From NCBI RefSeq assembly GCF_026420845.1, contig NZ_JAOWCB010000031.1:1-64000 (forward strand): a stretch of 64,000 nt of DNA, read 5' to 3'. How positions within the stretch are numbered: position 1 is the stretch's first letter; each line of letters starts with the position of its first letter. Position numbers and translations under genes: made by a program. Of the stretch, positions 50,154-58,224 are shown in pieces. Under the pieces are notes generated by a model, which was not told where the DNA came from, did no database searches, and saw nothing but the letters and a program-made list of their open reading frames with translations. This DNA is from Streptomyces sp. PR69. GTDB taxonomy: Bacteria; Actinomycetota; Actinomycetes; Streptomycetales; Streptomycetaceae.

Positions 50154-50797
50154 GTCCGGTACGGAGGCGCGGCGGTGGGGGACGTAGCCGTAGGCGAGCC
50201 CGACGGCCAGCGCTCCCCGGTCGCCGCGAGCAGCACGGCGGCCGGGCTGACGCTCCGGTGCAGCAGCCACGCCCCCAGCAGTCCGCCGGTGAACATCGCG
50301 CCCGCGGCGGCCGCCCGCCTGCCCTGATGCCGGGGGCCGGAGGGAGTCTTCGCCGTGGACGGGGCGCGCGGCGGGACGCTGAGGAAGGCGGTGAGGGTGC
50401 TGGTGACCACCACCGTGGGCACATCCCGCACCCGGGCCCTCATGGCCGCGACCGCCTGCAGGCCCATGGCCGCGGCCACGGTCGCGGTCACCGCGCAGTG
50501 CCTGGGGGTCAGGGTGCGGCCGGCCGCCTCGATGCCCCAGCCGGCCAGCCCCGCGACGCCCAGCAGGGCGGCCTCCGCGCACAGGGCGCCGATCAGCCAG
50601 CGGTGTCCGCGGGCCTCGGTGCGCGCCATGAAGCGGGTGCCGAGGACCACTCCCGTCGCAGATTGCCGGTCTGCACGGCGGTGAAGACGGGGCCCAGCAC
50701 CAGGAAGCTGACGGCCTCGACGACGCCGGTGGTCACGGTGAGCGCCACCATGGCCGAGGTGAGGGCGACGCCGGCTGCGGTCTCATATCGCGGAATC
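50154..50797 (-). pseudogene. decayed DUF1275 (YoaK) membrane protein
   Basis: The remnant reads on the minus strand. The N-terminal part AMVALTVTTGVVEAVSFLVLGPVFTAVQTGNL is a clear DUF1275 start. At about 50650-50662 the frame changes and the expected ~30 residues after TGNL are missing before VLGTRFMARTEARGHRW, indicating a deletion. A second frameshift near 50215 makes the intact frame run on; the natural end LAYGYVPHRRASVPD is in another frame and stops at 50151-50153. No start is found in frame upstream of about 50797. So two lesions at least; not functional. Confidence 0.75.
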
Positions 50798-50892
50798 TAC
50801 GGCCGCCGGCGCAGTGCGGCCAGTCGTGATCCGCTGACCGTCAGTGATACTTCTGGACTTTGGCGCTCCGTTCCTCTCAGCATGGGAGCGTC

Positions 50893-51630
50893 ATGTCCCT
50901 GTCCCGAGCTGTCGCCGCCTCTTTCGCGAGCGCGCTGGTCATCGCCCTCGCGGCGTGTTCCGGCGGCCGCCCCGCAGACGGCGAGTCCGCCGCGGCGGCT
51001 CCGGCCGCGGTGGCTGCCCCACCGGCTGACGGGCCTTCTGCCGCGCCGTCTCCGGCTGCGGACGCCGCGGCCGCCGCGGCCCTTCAGGACCGGAAGCCCT
51101 CTGCCGAGCCGAGCGGCTCCGCCGACCCGCGCACCCAGGCCGCGTCGCTGTCGATACCCGCGATCGGGGTGAAGGACCTGCGGGTCGTTCCGTACGAGGG
51201 CACGACCGACGACTGGCCGGGCACCCGCATCCAGGACCGCGGCGTGGCCGCGAGCCCCTACGGCGACGGGGGCGGCGTCGGCCCTGGCGAGACGGGCAAC
51301 TACCTGGTCACGGCGCACCGGCTGTCGGCAGGCGGCCCGCTGCGCGATCTGCCGTCGCTTGACGAGGGCGACATGGTGTACGTCGAGTTCGACGGCACGG
51401 TCTACGCCTACGAGATCACCGAGACCCGTACGACGTCGTTCCGGTCGGAGCGCTCGCTGGCCGAACAGCGGGCCGCCGTGCCCGGCTTCCCCGGCGAGAA
51501 GCCCACCGAGGCGATGATCACCATCTCCACCTGTGCGACGCCGGAGGACGATGCGGCGGGTAACTTCTGGCGGGATGCCAAGGGGAATCCGGAGCATCGG
51601 ATCGACAAGGTCGGGGTGCTGCGCGAGTAG
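50893..51630 (+). CDS. sortase-family protein with lipobox
   Basis: 245-residue exported protein. A signal peptide ends in ALAAC, so it is probably lipid-anchored. An Ala/Pro/Ser-rich linker (about 22-90) precedes the sortase domain with catalytic His in VTAHRLSAG, Cys in ITISTCATP and Arg in EHRIDKVG. This is the class E/F-like actinobacterial type. No LPxTG substrate gene is adjacent. ATG 50893 with GGGAGC 5 bases upstream. It begins about 95 bases from the decayed DUF1275 gene. Confidence 0.88.
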   Translation: MSLSRAVAASFASALVIALAACSGGRPADGESAAAAPAAVAAPPADGPSAAPSPAADAAAAAALQDRKPSAEPSGSADPRTQAASLSIPAIGVKDLRVVPYEGTTDDWPGTRIQDRGVAASPYGDGGGVGPGETGNYLVTAHRLSAGGPLRDLPSLDEGDMVYVEFDGTVYAYEITETRTTSFRSERSLAEQRAAVPGFPGEKPTEAMITISTCATPEDDAAGNFWRDAKGNPEHRIDKVGVLRE

Positions 51631-52078
51631 GCGGTGGCCGGTGGGTTTTCCCCCCACCCCGCCCCTTCCCGTAACCGGGGCTCCGCCCCAGACCCCGTCT
51701 CCCGGGGGCTCCGCCCCCGAACCCCCGCGCCTCAAACTCCCCCAGACTCCGTCCGGAGGTACCCCCAGGCGGGGCTGGGTTTCAGGCCCCGCACCTCAAA
51801 CTCCCCCAGACTCCGTCCGGGGGTACCCCCAGGCGGGGCTGGGTTTCTGACTTCTGCGCCTCAGTCGCCGGCGGGGCTTGATTGGCGCAGCCCGGTTCAG
51901 CCCGGTGGGGGCTCCGTGGGGGCACGTCCGTGGGGGTCCCCACGGACGGAGTCTGGGGGAGGTGGCTGGGGGGAGACTGAGGACACGGCCGAAGGCCGTG
52001 CAGGGGCGGGCGGCGTGAAGCGGCGACCGCCAGGGGCGCGGGGCGTCAGCGCCGCCGCGCAGCGCCTAACCTGGGAGC
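51631..52078. repeat. intergenic dispersed GC-rich repeat, copy 2
   Basis: 448-base gap with no gene. It contains GGGGCTCCGCCCC hairpins, two almost identical 54-bp units (51730-51783 and 51794-51847; one difference), each ending GGTACCCCC and GGCGGGGCTGGG, and at 51979-52000 the module GGACACGGCCGAAGGCCGT. These modules match copy 1 and the block inside ramB, in the opposite orientation to the ramB block. Confidence 0.85.
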
Positions 52079-53236
52079 ATGGCCGGCGGGTTGGTCAGGC
52101 TGTTTCTCTGCGGCGATGTGATGCTGGGCCGCGGGGTCGATCAGATTCTGCCGCATCCCGGCGATCCGGAGCTGCACGAGCCCTACATGGACGACGCACG
52201 CGCCTACGTGGGCCTCGCGGAGCGCGTGAACGGGCCGATTCCGCGGCCCGTGGGTTTCGCCTGGCCGTGGGGGGAGGCGCTGGACGTCCTCGATGCGGCC
52301 GGTGTCGGCGTCCGGATCGTCAATCTGGAGACTTCGGTCACCACGAGCGACGACTTCGCGCCAGGCAAGGGCATCCACTACCGGATGCACCCCGCCAATC
52401 TGCCGTGTCTGGCCGCGGCCCGCCCCGACGTCTGTGTGCTGGCCAACAACCATGTGCTGGACTTCGGGCGGAGCGGGCTGGCTGAGACCCTGGACGCCCT
52501 GCGGGGCGCGGGGCTGGTGACCGCGGGCGCCGGGCGGGATGTGGGGGCCGCGCGGCAGCCGGCGAGCGTCCCGTACGGGTCGGGCGAACGCACGGGCCGG
52601 GTGCTCGTCTTCTCCTTCGCCATGCCGACCAGCGGCGTCCCGGACGGCTGGGCCGCGGGACAGGACCGCAGCGGAGTCGACTGGGTGGCCGGACCCACGC
52701 AGGACGCCGCCGCGGAGATCTCCGGCCGGGTCCGCCGGGCGCGGCGGCCGGGCGATGTGGCGGTGGCCTCGGTCCACTGGGGGCCCAACTGGGGTTACCG
52801 CGTGGCCCGCGAGGAGGTGCGGTTCGCGCACGCCCTCCTCGACGGCGGGGTCGACATCGTGCACGGCCACTCGTCGCACCATCCGCGCCCTGTGGAGGCG
52901 TACGGCCGCGGGCTGGTCCTCTACGGCTGCGGCGATCTGGTCGACGACTACGAGGGGATCAGCGGGCACGACGCGTACCGGGACGATCTGCGGCTGCTGT
53001 ATCTGGTGTCGGTGGACGCCGCCGCCCCCGGCGGGGCCGCCGTCCGCGAGGTGCGGATGGCCGTGCTGCAGGCGCGGCGGATGCGGCTGGAGCATGCCGC
53101 CCAGGAGGACCGCGCATGGCTGCGGACGGTCCTCGACCGGGTCAGCCGCCCGTTCGGCTCCCGTGTCGGGCTGACGCCGGACGGCATGCTGACCCTCGCC
53201 GGGGAGCGCCTTGGCGGGCCGGATGCGTACGCTTGA
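52079..53236 (+). CDS. CapA family protein (metallophosphatase-like)
   Basis: 385-residue CapA/PgsA-type protein with the five family blocks: LFLCGDVMLGRG, VNLETSV, ANNHVLDFG, VHWGPNWG and GHSSHHPRPVE. These make a metallophosphoesterase-type site. CapA homologues act in poly-gamma-glutamate or capsule synthesis, but no capB/capC neighbours are visible, so the role is open. There is no signal peptide. GGGAG lies very close to the ATG (2 bases), so an alternative start just downstream is possible. Confidence 0.87.
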   Translation: MAGGLVRLFLCGDVMLGRGVDQILPHPGDPELHEPYMDDARAYVGLAERVNGPIPRPVGFAWPWGEALDVLDAAGVGVRIVNLETSVTTSDDFAPGKGIHYRMHPANLPCLAAARPDVCVLANNHVLDFGRSGLAETLDALRGAGLVTAGAGRDVGAARQPASVPYGSGERTGRVLVFSFAMPTSGVPDGWAAGQDRSGVDWVAGPTQDAAAEISGRVRRARRPGDVAVASVHWGPNWGYRVAREEVRFAHALLDGGVDIVHGHSSHHPRPVEAYGRGLVLYGCGDLVDDYEGISGHDAYRDDLRLLYLVSVDAAAPGGAAVREVRMAVLQARRMRLEHAAQEDRAWLRTVLDRVSRPFGSRVGLTPDGMLTLAGERLGGPDAYA

Positions 53237-53270
53237 CACAGACGCACCGTCCGGGTCCGGGAGGCTCCTC

Positions 53271-53666
53271 ATGGCCCGCGTTCACCGCTATCACCTCGAC
53301 CGCGACGGTCACTCGGTGACCGTGCGCCCCGGACACGCGGCCCGGGACATCGAGCTGCTGGTGGACGGCAAGGTCGTCGGCTACCGGCGGGGCTCGGCCA
53401 AGGGGCCCGCCGTGCTGGCGGCGGAACTGCCGGGCGATCCGCCGCGGCCCTTCACCGTCACGATCGATCCTCCCTCGCCGTCCGGGAGCGTCCCCGTGTG
53501 CGCCATGCACATCGACGGCCAGGTCCTCCGCGTCCCTCCCGTGCCGCCCGGGCCGCCGGCGAGCGCCCAGCATGCGCCGCGCTCCGCCGACGGGCCGTTC
53601 GGGCCGGTGCGCTGGGTGCGAAGACTTCTGCGCCGCCGCCTCCGGCACGGCCTCCACCGCCTCTAG
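53271..53666 (+). CDS. hypothetical protein (131 aa)
   Basis: 131-residue protein starting MARVHRYHLDRDGHSVTVRPGHAARDIELLVDGKVVGYRR, with a predicted all-beta N-terminal half and an Arg-rich tail (RRLLRRRLRHGLHRL). I do not recognise the family. The ATG has GGGAGG 7 bases upstream. It lies 34 bases after CapA and may be co-transcribed. Confidence 0.65.
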   Translation: MARVHRYHLDRDGHSVTVRPGHAARDIELLVDGKVVGYRRGSAKGPAVLAAELPGDPPRPFTVTIDPPSPSGSVPVCAMHIDGQVLRVPPVPPGPPASAQHAPRSADGPFGPVRWVRRLLRRRLRHGLHRL

Positions 53667-53738
53667 GGCGGCGGGAGCCGCGGGCCGCCGGGCAACAACA
53701 GCACGCCGACACGGCCGTGCTTCGCGACAGGAGGCGTC

Positions 53739-54437
53739 ATGACCTTCGTCCAGATCATCGACTGCAAGACCAGCAGGCTGGATGAGCTGAACGGCCTGAT
53801 GGACAGCTGGGTCCAGGCGACCCAGGGCAAGCGGACCGCCACCCACTCGATCGTCGGGCGGGACCGCTCCGACTCCACGCATGTCCTGGAGATCGTGGAG
53901 TTCCCCTCGTACGAGGAGGCGATGAAGAACTCCAACCTGCCGGAGACCGACCGGATCTTCCGGGAGATGGTGGCGCTCTGCGACGAGATGCCGTCCTTCA
54001 TGGACCTCGACGTCGTCCGGGACGAGCAGCTCAACAAGATCGCCGTGAAGACCTTCGTGGAGGAAGTGATCAACAAGGGCGACATCGACGCGATGGACGG
54101 GCTGTGCACCGCCGGCTACCGCGAGCACGACCCCTCCCTGTCCTCGTACGACGTGGATCTCGCCCGGGCCAAGCAGGAGAACCGGGAGATCATGGAGGCG
54201 TTCCGGCCGAGCGCCACCGTGGAGAGCATGATCGCCGAGGGCGACACGGTGTGCCTGCGGTTCTCGTTCAAGGGCCGTCATGTGGGCACGTACAAGGGCA
54301 TCGAGGCGACGGACCGCGAGGTGTCGGGAACCGGCCATGCGACGTTCCGCTGCGAGGGCGGCAAGCTCGCGGAGAGCTGGTGGAACGTGGACGACATGGG
54401 CCTGATGCAGCAGCTGGGCGTCGTGGAAGGGCCGTGA
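53739..54437 (+). CDS. two-domain protein: dimeric alpha-beta barrel plus SnoaL-like
   Basis: 232-residue fusion. Residues about 1-95 look like a dimeric alpha/beta-barrel (ferredoxin-like) domain starting MTFVQIIDCKTSRLDELNGLMDSWV. Residues about 105-225 look like an NTF2/SnoaL ester-cyclase-type domain (FVEEVINKGDIDAMDGL, REHDPS, GDTVCLRFSFKGRH, ESWWNVDD). The pairing suggests a small-molecule-binding or cyclase-like protein; activity unknown. Strong AGGAGG before the ATG. Confidence 0.82.
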   Translation: MTFVQIIDCKTSRLDELNGLMDSWVQATQGKRTATHSIVGRDRSDSTHVLEIVEFPSYEEAMKNSNLPETDRIFREMVALCDEMPSFMDLDVVRDEQLNKIAVKTFVEEVINKGDIDAMDGLCTAGYREHDPSLSSYDVDLARAKQENREIMEAFRPSATVESMIAEGDTVCLRFSFKGRHVGTYKGIEATDREVSGTGHATFRCEGGKLAESWWNVDDMGLMQQLGVVEGP

Positions 54438-54705
54438 CCTGAGGTACTTCCGCCGAGCGGAGGCGCCGCCGCCGAGGACGGCCGGCTGAGGTCCGCAGAA
54501 GCCGGTCAGGCGGCTGCCGGCGGCCCGGCCCAGGGGTTGGCCGGGGCCGCCGGGGGCATCCGTGGGGTGTGCGGTGCCCGAACTGAACACCCTGGGGCGG
54601 CGAGGAGGAGGCCGTCCCTTGGTGTTCGGTTCACCTGACCCTTGAGGCTCCGTCGCATGTGCTGTTCCGGCTCAGCTGCTCCGGGGCCCTGGGCTCCACC
54701 ACGCA

Positions 54706-54719
54706 GTAAATATATTTAC
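54706..54719. promoter_or_regulatory. palindrome GTAAATATATTTAC
   Basis: Perfect 14-bp palindrome, strikingly AT-rich for this genome. It lies 17 bases from a second palindrome and may be an operator or promoter -10 region. Confidence 0.45.
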
Positions 54720-54735
54720 CGCCAAGTAGGCAAGG

Positions 54736-54753
54736 GCATGAAAAATTTCATGC
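54736..54753. promoter_or_regulatory. palindrome GCATGAAAAATTTCATGC, RpiR-type operator candidate
   Basis: Perfect 8-2-8 inverted repeat. TGAAA-N-TTTCA cores are typical of operators for MurR/RpiR-type SIS regulators, and an RpiR gene ends 84 bases away. Assignment is inferred. Confidence 0.5.
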
Positions 54754-54836
54754 ACTCGCCGGGCCGAAAATATCCTCCCCGGCCCGCCGAGGAGGCTGCT
54801 GTGCCTTGAGTCGGTGCGCGGTCGGCGCGCGGTCAG

Positions 54837-55757
54837 TCACTCGAGGAAGAAGTCGTGCTGCTCCGCCGCCTGTTCGTATTTCTCCAGGCGGAGCTGGGTG
54901 CGTTCGGGGTCGGCGTCGGCCATGGCCTGGAGGATCGCCGCGGTCAGCACCCCCGGCGCCGCATAGGAGTCGAAGACGAGCCGCGATCCGGTCCCGGCGG
55001 TGAACGCGATGTCGGCCTCCTCGACCAGCGGCCCCAGCGACAGATCCGTGATCAGGGCGACGCGGAGCCCGGTGCTGCGCGCGGCCCGCATCGCCGCCAG
55101 GGTCTCATTGGCGTGCCGGGGCATCGCGAAGGCCAGGACCCAGCTGCCGCCCGCCTCACGGGACTGCAGCAGCGCGTCATTGGCCACGCTGCCGCCGCGT
55201 GAGACGAGCCGCACGTCCGGGTGGATGCGGCGCGCCGCGTAGGCGAAGTACTCGGCGAGGGAGACGGAGATCCGCAGGCCCAGCACGGTCAGCGGCACGG
55301 AGCGGGCCAGCTCGCGCCCGACGTCGAGGACCTGGTCGGTGTCGGCGAAGACCCGGCGCAGGCTCTCCAGATTGGCGATCTCGGCGTCCACGGCCGCCTG
55401 GAGCTCATTGCGGCGGTCCTCCCTGCGCATGTCCGGAGTGCCGGCCACGGCGCTCAGGGCGATGGGCTGGAGCGCCTCGCGCAGCGCGGGGAAGCCGCTG
55501 AAGCCGAGGGAGGTCGCGAAACGGGTCACCGACGGCTGGCTGACGCCCACGCGCTCCGCGAGCTCCGTGATCGACAGAAACGCCGCCTCGGTGAGGTGGT
55601 CGGTGATGTACTGCGCGATGCGCCGCTGCGCGGGCGACAGCCGATGGCCCCCGAAGAGGGTGCGTACGGTCTGGGCGGGGGTCGGCTCCTCGCCCGGGAA
55701 GTGCCGGCCCGGAGTGATCGCGGACGCCTGCGCGCGTGCCTGCTGCCCTGATGGCAC
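54837..55757 (-). CDS. MurR/RpiR family transcriptional regulator
   Basis: 306-residue regulator with an N-terminal HTH_6 (LSPAQRRIAQYITDHLTEAAFLSITELAERVGVSQPSVTRFATSLGFSGF, about 39-88) and a C-terminal SIS domain (about 145-290) for phosphosugar binding (VLGLRISVSLAEYFAYAARRIHPDVRLVS). Sugar-phosphate-responsive repressor or activator. GTG 55757 has AGGAGG upstream. No sugar gene adjoins it; palindromes of the right type lie downstream at 54706-54753. Confidence 0.9.
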   Translation of the reverse strand: MPSGQQARAQASAITPGRHFPGEEPTPAQTVRTLFGGHRLSPAQRRIAQYITDHLTEAAFLSITELAERVGVSQPSVTRFATSLGFSGFPALREALQPIALSAVAGTPDMRREDRRNELQAAVDAEIANLESLRRVFADTDQVLDVGRELARSVPLTVLGLRISVSLAEYFAYAARRIHPDVRLVSRGGSVANDALLQSREAGGSWVLAFAMPRHANETLAAMRAARSTGLRVALITDLSLGPLVEEADIAFTAGTGSRLVFDSYAAPGVLTAAILQAMADADPERTQLRLEKYEQAAEQHDFFLE

Positions 55758-55927
55758 CGGTGTGCCTCCTTCTCATCCCACGTGTGCTCAACATAGCTGA
55801 CGCACTGTGGTCATCATCAGGGCCGAAGTCCACGAGCGCCCCGGCCGGAGACCGGCCGGGGCGTGGGGTGCGTAGGCGCAGTGTGCGTGCGCACCGTGGG
55901 GGTCGGGGCTGGGCGACTGCGAGGGCG

Positions 55928-55968
55928 CTAGGCCGTTCGCGGCGGCCCTAGGCCCGTTCGCGGCGGCC
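55928..55968. repeat. 20/21-bp tandem duplication at end of SPW gene
   Basis: Copies CTAGGCCGTTCGCGGCGGCC (55928-55947) and the same with one extra C (55948-55968). The second copy contains the SPW gene's stop codon (CTA on this strand) and the last five codons. Confidence 0.8.
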
Positions 55969-56379
55969 CGCCGCCACCGCGGTCATCGCCAGGCCGAGCA
56001 GCACTGCCACGCCGCCGACGATGACGTTGTTGACGATGGTGCGGGTGGTGTCCACAGCTCCGGACACGACCCAAGGAGCGATGATCGTCCATGCACCGAT
56101 GGCGACGGCGCAGTAGGCCATGGCGTGGGTCTGCTCGTATGCCGAGCGGAATCCTCCCATGCACAGGGCATAGGCGACGCCGACGATCAGGTTGCTCACG
56201 GCCAGCGTGGTGAGGCCGTTGAAGCCGACGATCCATGGCGATGCCGCCAGGTACAGACCTGTGAGCAGAGCCAGGGCCTCAACGCCCTGCGCGATGGGGG
56301 TGCTCGTCGCCCGTTCGAAACGGGTGCGCATTTCTGCCAGGTCGGGGTGTTGCTCAATGCTGCTCGGGTGGGTGGTCAT
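55948..56379 (-). CDS. SPW-repeat membrane protein
   Basis: 143-residue protein with four hydrophobic helices and two SPW-like units (AASPWIVGFNG, about 46-56, and IIAPWVVSGAV, about 100-110). Function unknown; this family is common in actinobacteria. ATG 56379 has AGGAGG 11 bases before it and a clear promoter upstream. The 3' end carries a tandem duplication. Confidence 0.88.
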   Translation of the reverse strand: MTTHPSSIEQHPDLAEMRTRFERATSTPIAQGVEALALLTGLYLAASPWIVGFNGLTTLAVSNLIVGVAYALCMGGFRSAYEQTHAMAYCAVAIGAWTIIAPWVVSGAVDTTRTIVNNVIVGGVAVLLGLAMTAVAAGRRERA

Positions 56380-56425
56380 TGCGGGCCGCCTCCTGTTGAG
56401 AAGCCTTTATCTGCCCTTTAAGTCC

Positions 56426-56455
56426 TATATACGCTTATTCGGGCCTTAAGGTCAA
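56426..56455 (-). promoter_or_regulatory. predicted sigma70-like promoter of the SPW gene
   Basis: On the minus strand, TTGACC (56455-56450) and TATATA (56431-56426) are separated by 18 bases, 47 bases before the ATG. The segment is AT-richer than its surroundings. Confidence 0.55.
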
Positions 56456-56568
56456 CGGGCCACCGGGCCCTCTCTTCCGCCGGTCGGCACGGGAACCCGG
56501 TGCGCACACCGCCGCGTCGCAGTACAGACAGACGAACATGATCGAACAGAGGGGCGGGGCGGGAGCCG

Positions 56569-57525
56569 ATGAGGCCGGGCAGCGGCGGCACACGATGGCG
56601 CTGGACGTATGGAAGACCCACGGCGGCGGCCGCCGCATGTGCGGCGCTGCTGCTCGCATGGCCGTCCGCCGTGCCGAACACTCCGGGCCGCCTCGGCAGC
56701 CTCCTGGAGACCTTTCTGCCCTGGCTCGGGCTGGTGACGCCCGTCCTGCTGGGCCTGGCCCTGCTGCGCCGGTCGGCGTCCGCGCTGCTCGCCTCGGCGC
56801 TGGCCGCCGCCGTATGGCTCGCCGTCTTCGGACGGCTGCTGCTGCCCGCCGACAGCGGCGGCGGGCGGTACGAGCTGACCGCGGTGCAGCACAACGTCAG
56901 CGATGAGAACGCCGATCCGCGCGGCACCGCACGGGCGCTGCGCGCCGCCGGGCCGGAGCTGGTGGGCCTGCAGGAGGTGACGCCCGCCGCCCGGCCGGTC
57001 TACGAGGCGGAGCTCGGCCCCGGCCTTCCCCACCATGCCGTGATCGGCACGGTCGGCCTCTGGTCGGCGTACGAGCTGACCGACGTACGCCCCCTGGACA
57101 TCAAACCGGACGGCATCGGGGACGGCTGGCAGCGGGGGCTGCGGGCGACGGCGCGCACGCCGCGGGGGGACGTCGCCGTGTTCGTCGCCCATCTGCCGTC
57201 GGTGCGCATCGGGCTGAAGGGCGGCTTCGCATCCGCCTGGCGGGATGAGAGCGCGGCCCTCCTCGCGGCGGCCCTGACGGCGGAGCGGCTGGACCGGGTG
57301 ATCCTGCTCGGAGATCTCAACAGCACGGTTGACGACCGGGCGCTCGCGCCGGTGCTCGCTCAGACGGCCGCGCCCGCGTCGGGATTCGCGCTCAGCTGGC
57401 CCGCGGGCTTCCCGGTGGCGCGGATCGACCAGGTGCTGGCCCGGTCGGCGACCGTGGCGGAGGTCCGTACGCTGCCGGCGACCGGAAGCGACCATCTGCC
57501 CGTCGCCGCCCGCGTGCGCCTGTGA
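56569..57525 (+). CDS. endonuclease/exonuclease/phosphatase-family membrane protein
   Basis: 318-residue protein. Three membrane segments (about 18-90) precede an EEP domain with ELTAVQHNVSDENADP, LVGLQEV (metal Glu), VAHLPSVRIGLKGG, ILLGDLNST (Asp/Asn) and GSDHLPVAARV (catalytic Asp-His). Fits the integral-membrane EEP family seen in streptomycetes; substrate unknown. The ATG has GGGAG upstream. Confidence 0.86.
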   Translation: MRPGSGGTRWRWTYGRPTAAAAACAALLLAWPSAVPNTPGRLGSLLETFLPWLGLVTPVLLGLALLRRSASALLASALAAAVWLAVFGRLLLPADSGGGRYELTAVQHNVSDENADPRGTARALRAAGPELVGLQEVTPAARPVYEAELGPGLPHHAVIGTVGLWSAYELTDVRPLDIKPDGIGDGWQRGLRATARTPRGDVAVFVAHLPSVRIGLKGGFASAWRDESAALLAAALTAERLDRVILLGDLNSTVDDRALAPVLAQTAAPASGFALSWPAGFPVARIDQVLARSATVAEVRTLPATGSDHLPVAARVRL

Positions 57526-57556
57526 GTCAGCGCCTTGTGAGTCAGCACCCTGCGAG

Positions 57557-58006
57557 TCAGGCGGTCATCGAGCGGAGCGTCCGCTCCCGTACGACGTCGA
57601 GGAAGTCGGGCACCTCGTCCATGTCCTTGCCGACGCAGCGCACGATCAGGCCCATCACATCGCCCACGGACATGGCGCCGACCACCGGGTGGACATGGGC
57701 CAGTTCGATCCGCTGCTCGATCCGCTCCACCATGAGCAGCGCGAGCCGGAGTTCGGGGACGTTGTTGGTGTTGCCGAAGCTGAGGCCCTTCTTGATGACC
57801 CACATCTCCGGGATGACCGCGCCGAAGACGAGCAGATGGGCCAGTGCGTACATGGCGCGGGTGATCTCCCTGGCCGCCTCCTCGTCCTCCTCCTCGCCGT
57901 GGAGGGCGGCGAGCGCGTCGGTGTCCTCCTTCAGGTGCGCCTGCATCAGTGCGATGCCGTGCAGCACTTCTTCCCTGGTGTACGGCCGGTCCGCTTCGCC
58001 GGACAT
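57557..58006 (-). CDS. hypothetical protein (149 aa)
   Basis: 149-residue helical protein (MSGEADRPYTREEVLHGIALMQAHLKEDTDALAALHGEEEDEEAAREITRAMYALAHLL). Acidic N-terminal half, hydrophobic middle, and VLGF-type patterns; no recognised motif. ATG 58006 is chosen because GGAGGGG precedes it; the longer frame from 58039 has none. It is divergent from the LysR gene and convergent with the EEP gene. Confidence 0.72.
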   Translation of the reverse strand: MSGEADRPYTREEVLHGIALMQAHLKEDTDALAALHGEEEDEEAAREITRAMYALAHLLVFGAVIPEMWVIKKGLSFGNTNNVPELRLALLMVERIEQRIELAHVHPVVGAMSVGDVMGLIVRCVGKDMDEVPDFLDVVRERTLRSMTA

Positions 58007-58170
58007 GGCACCAACTTCCCCTCCGGGTACGGTCATCAAGGCTTACACAGTGTGACAGGCAGGCCCGAGCCGCCGCGACGTTTTGTGAGAGAGAGCGCAC
58101 GGATCGTGATGTCCCCCTGCCGCCGGGAGCAGAAGGAGCGGACCGGCCGCGAGTTGATTTCCGGTCAGAA

Positions 58171-58186
58171 TCTGGTCTGGACCAGA
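58171..58186. promoter_or_regulatory. DasR-like box TCTGGTCTGGACCAGA
   Basis: Perfect 7-2-7 inverted repeat 39 bases before the LysR ATG. Its core TGGTCTGGACCA matches 11 of 12 positions of the DasR dre core TGGTCTAGACCA. It could instead be the LysR protein's own site. Confidence 0.5.
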
Positions 58187-58224
58187 GTATTGCCCTGTTC
58201 GGGCCATGCGGTGAAGCTCGCCTT

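Larger units (their letters stand above)
54438..54836. other. 399-base gap with paired palindromes
   Basis: No gene is supported. A hairpin with AACTGAACACC and GGTGTTCGGTT arms (one mismatch) lies at about 54579-54633. Further on are two AT-rich palindromes (next two entries) in an otherwise GC-rich region. After them GAGGAGG is followed by GTG at 54801, but the frame stops after two codons (GTG CCT TGA), suggesting the start of a lost gene. Confidence 0.6.

Noticed and set aside
50893..51110. Long plus-strand frames on either side as separate genes before the sortase
   Set aside because: They are frame shadows; the sortase has a lipoprotein signal and its own ribosome-binding site.
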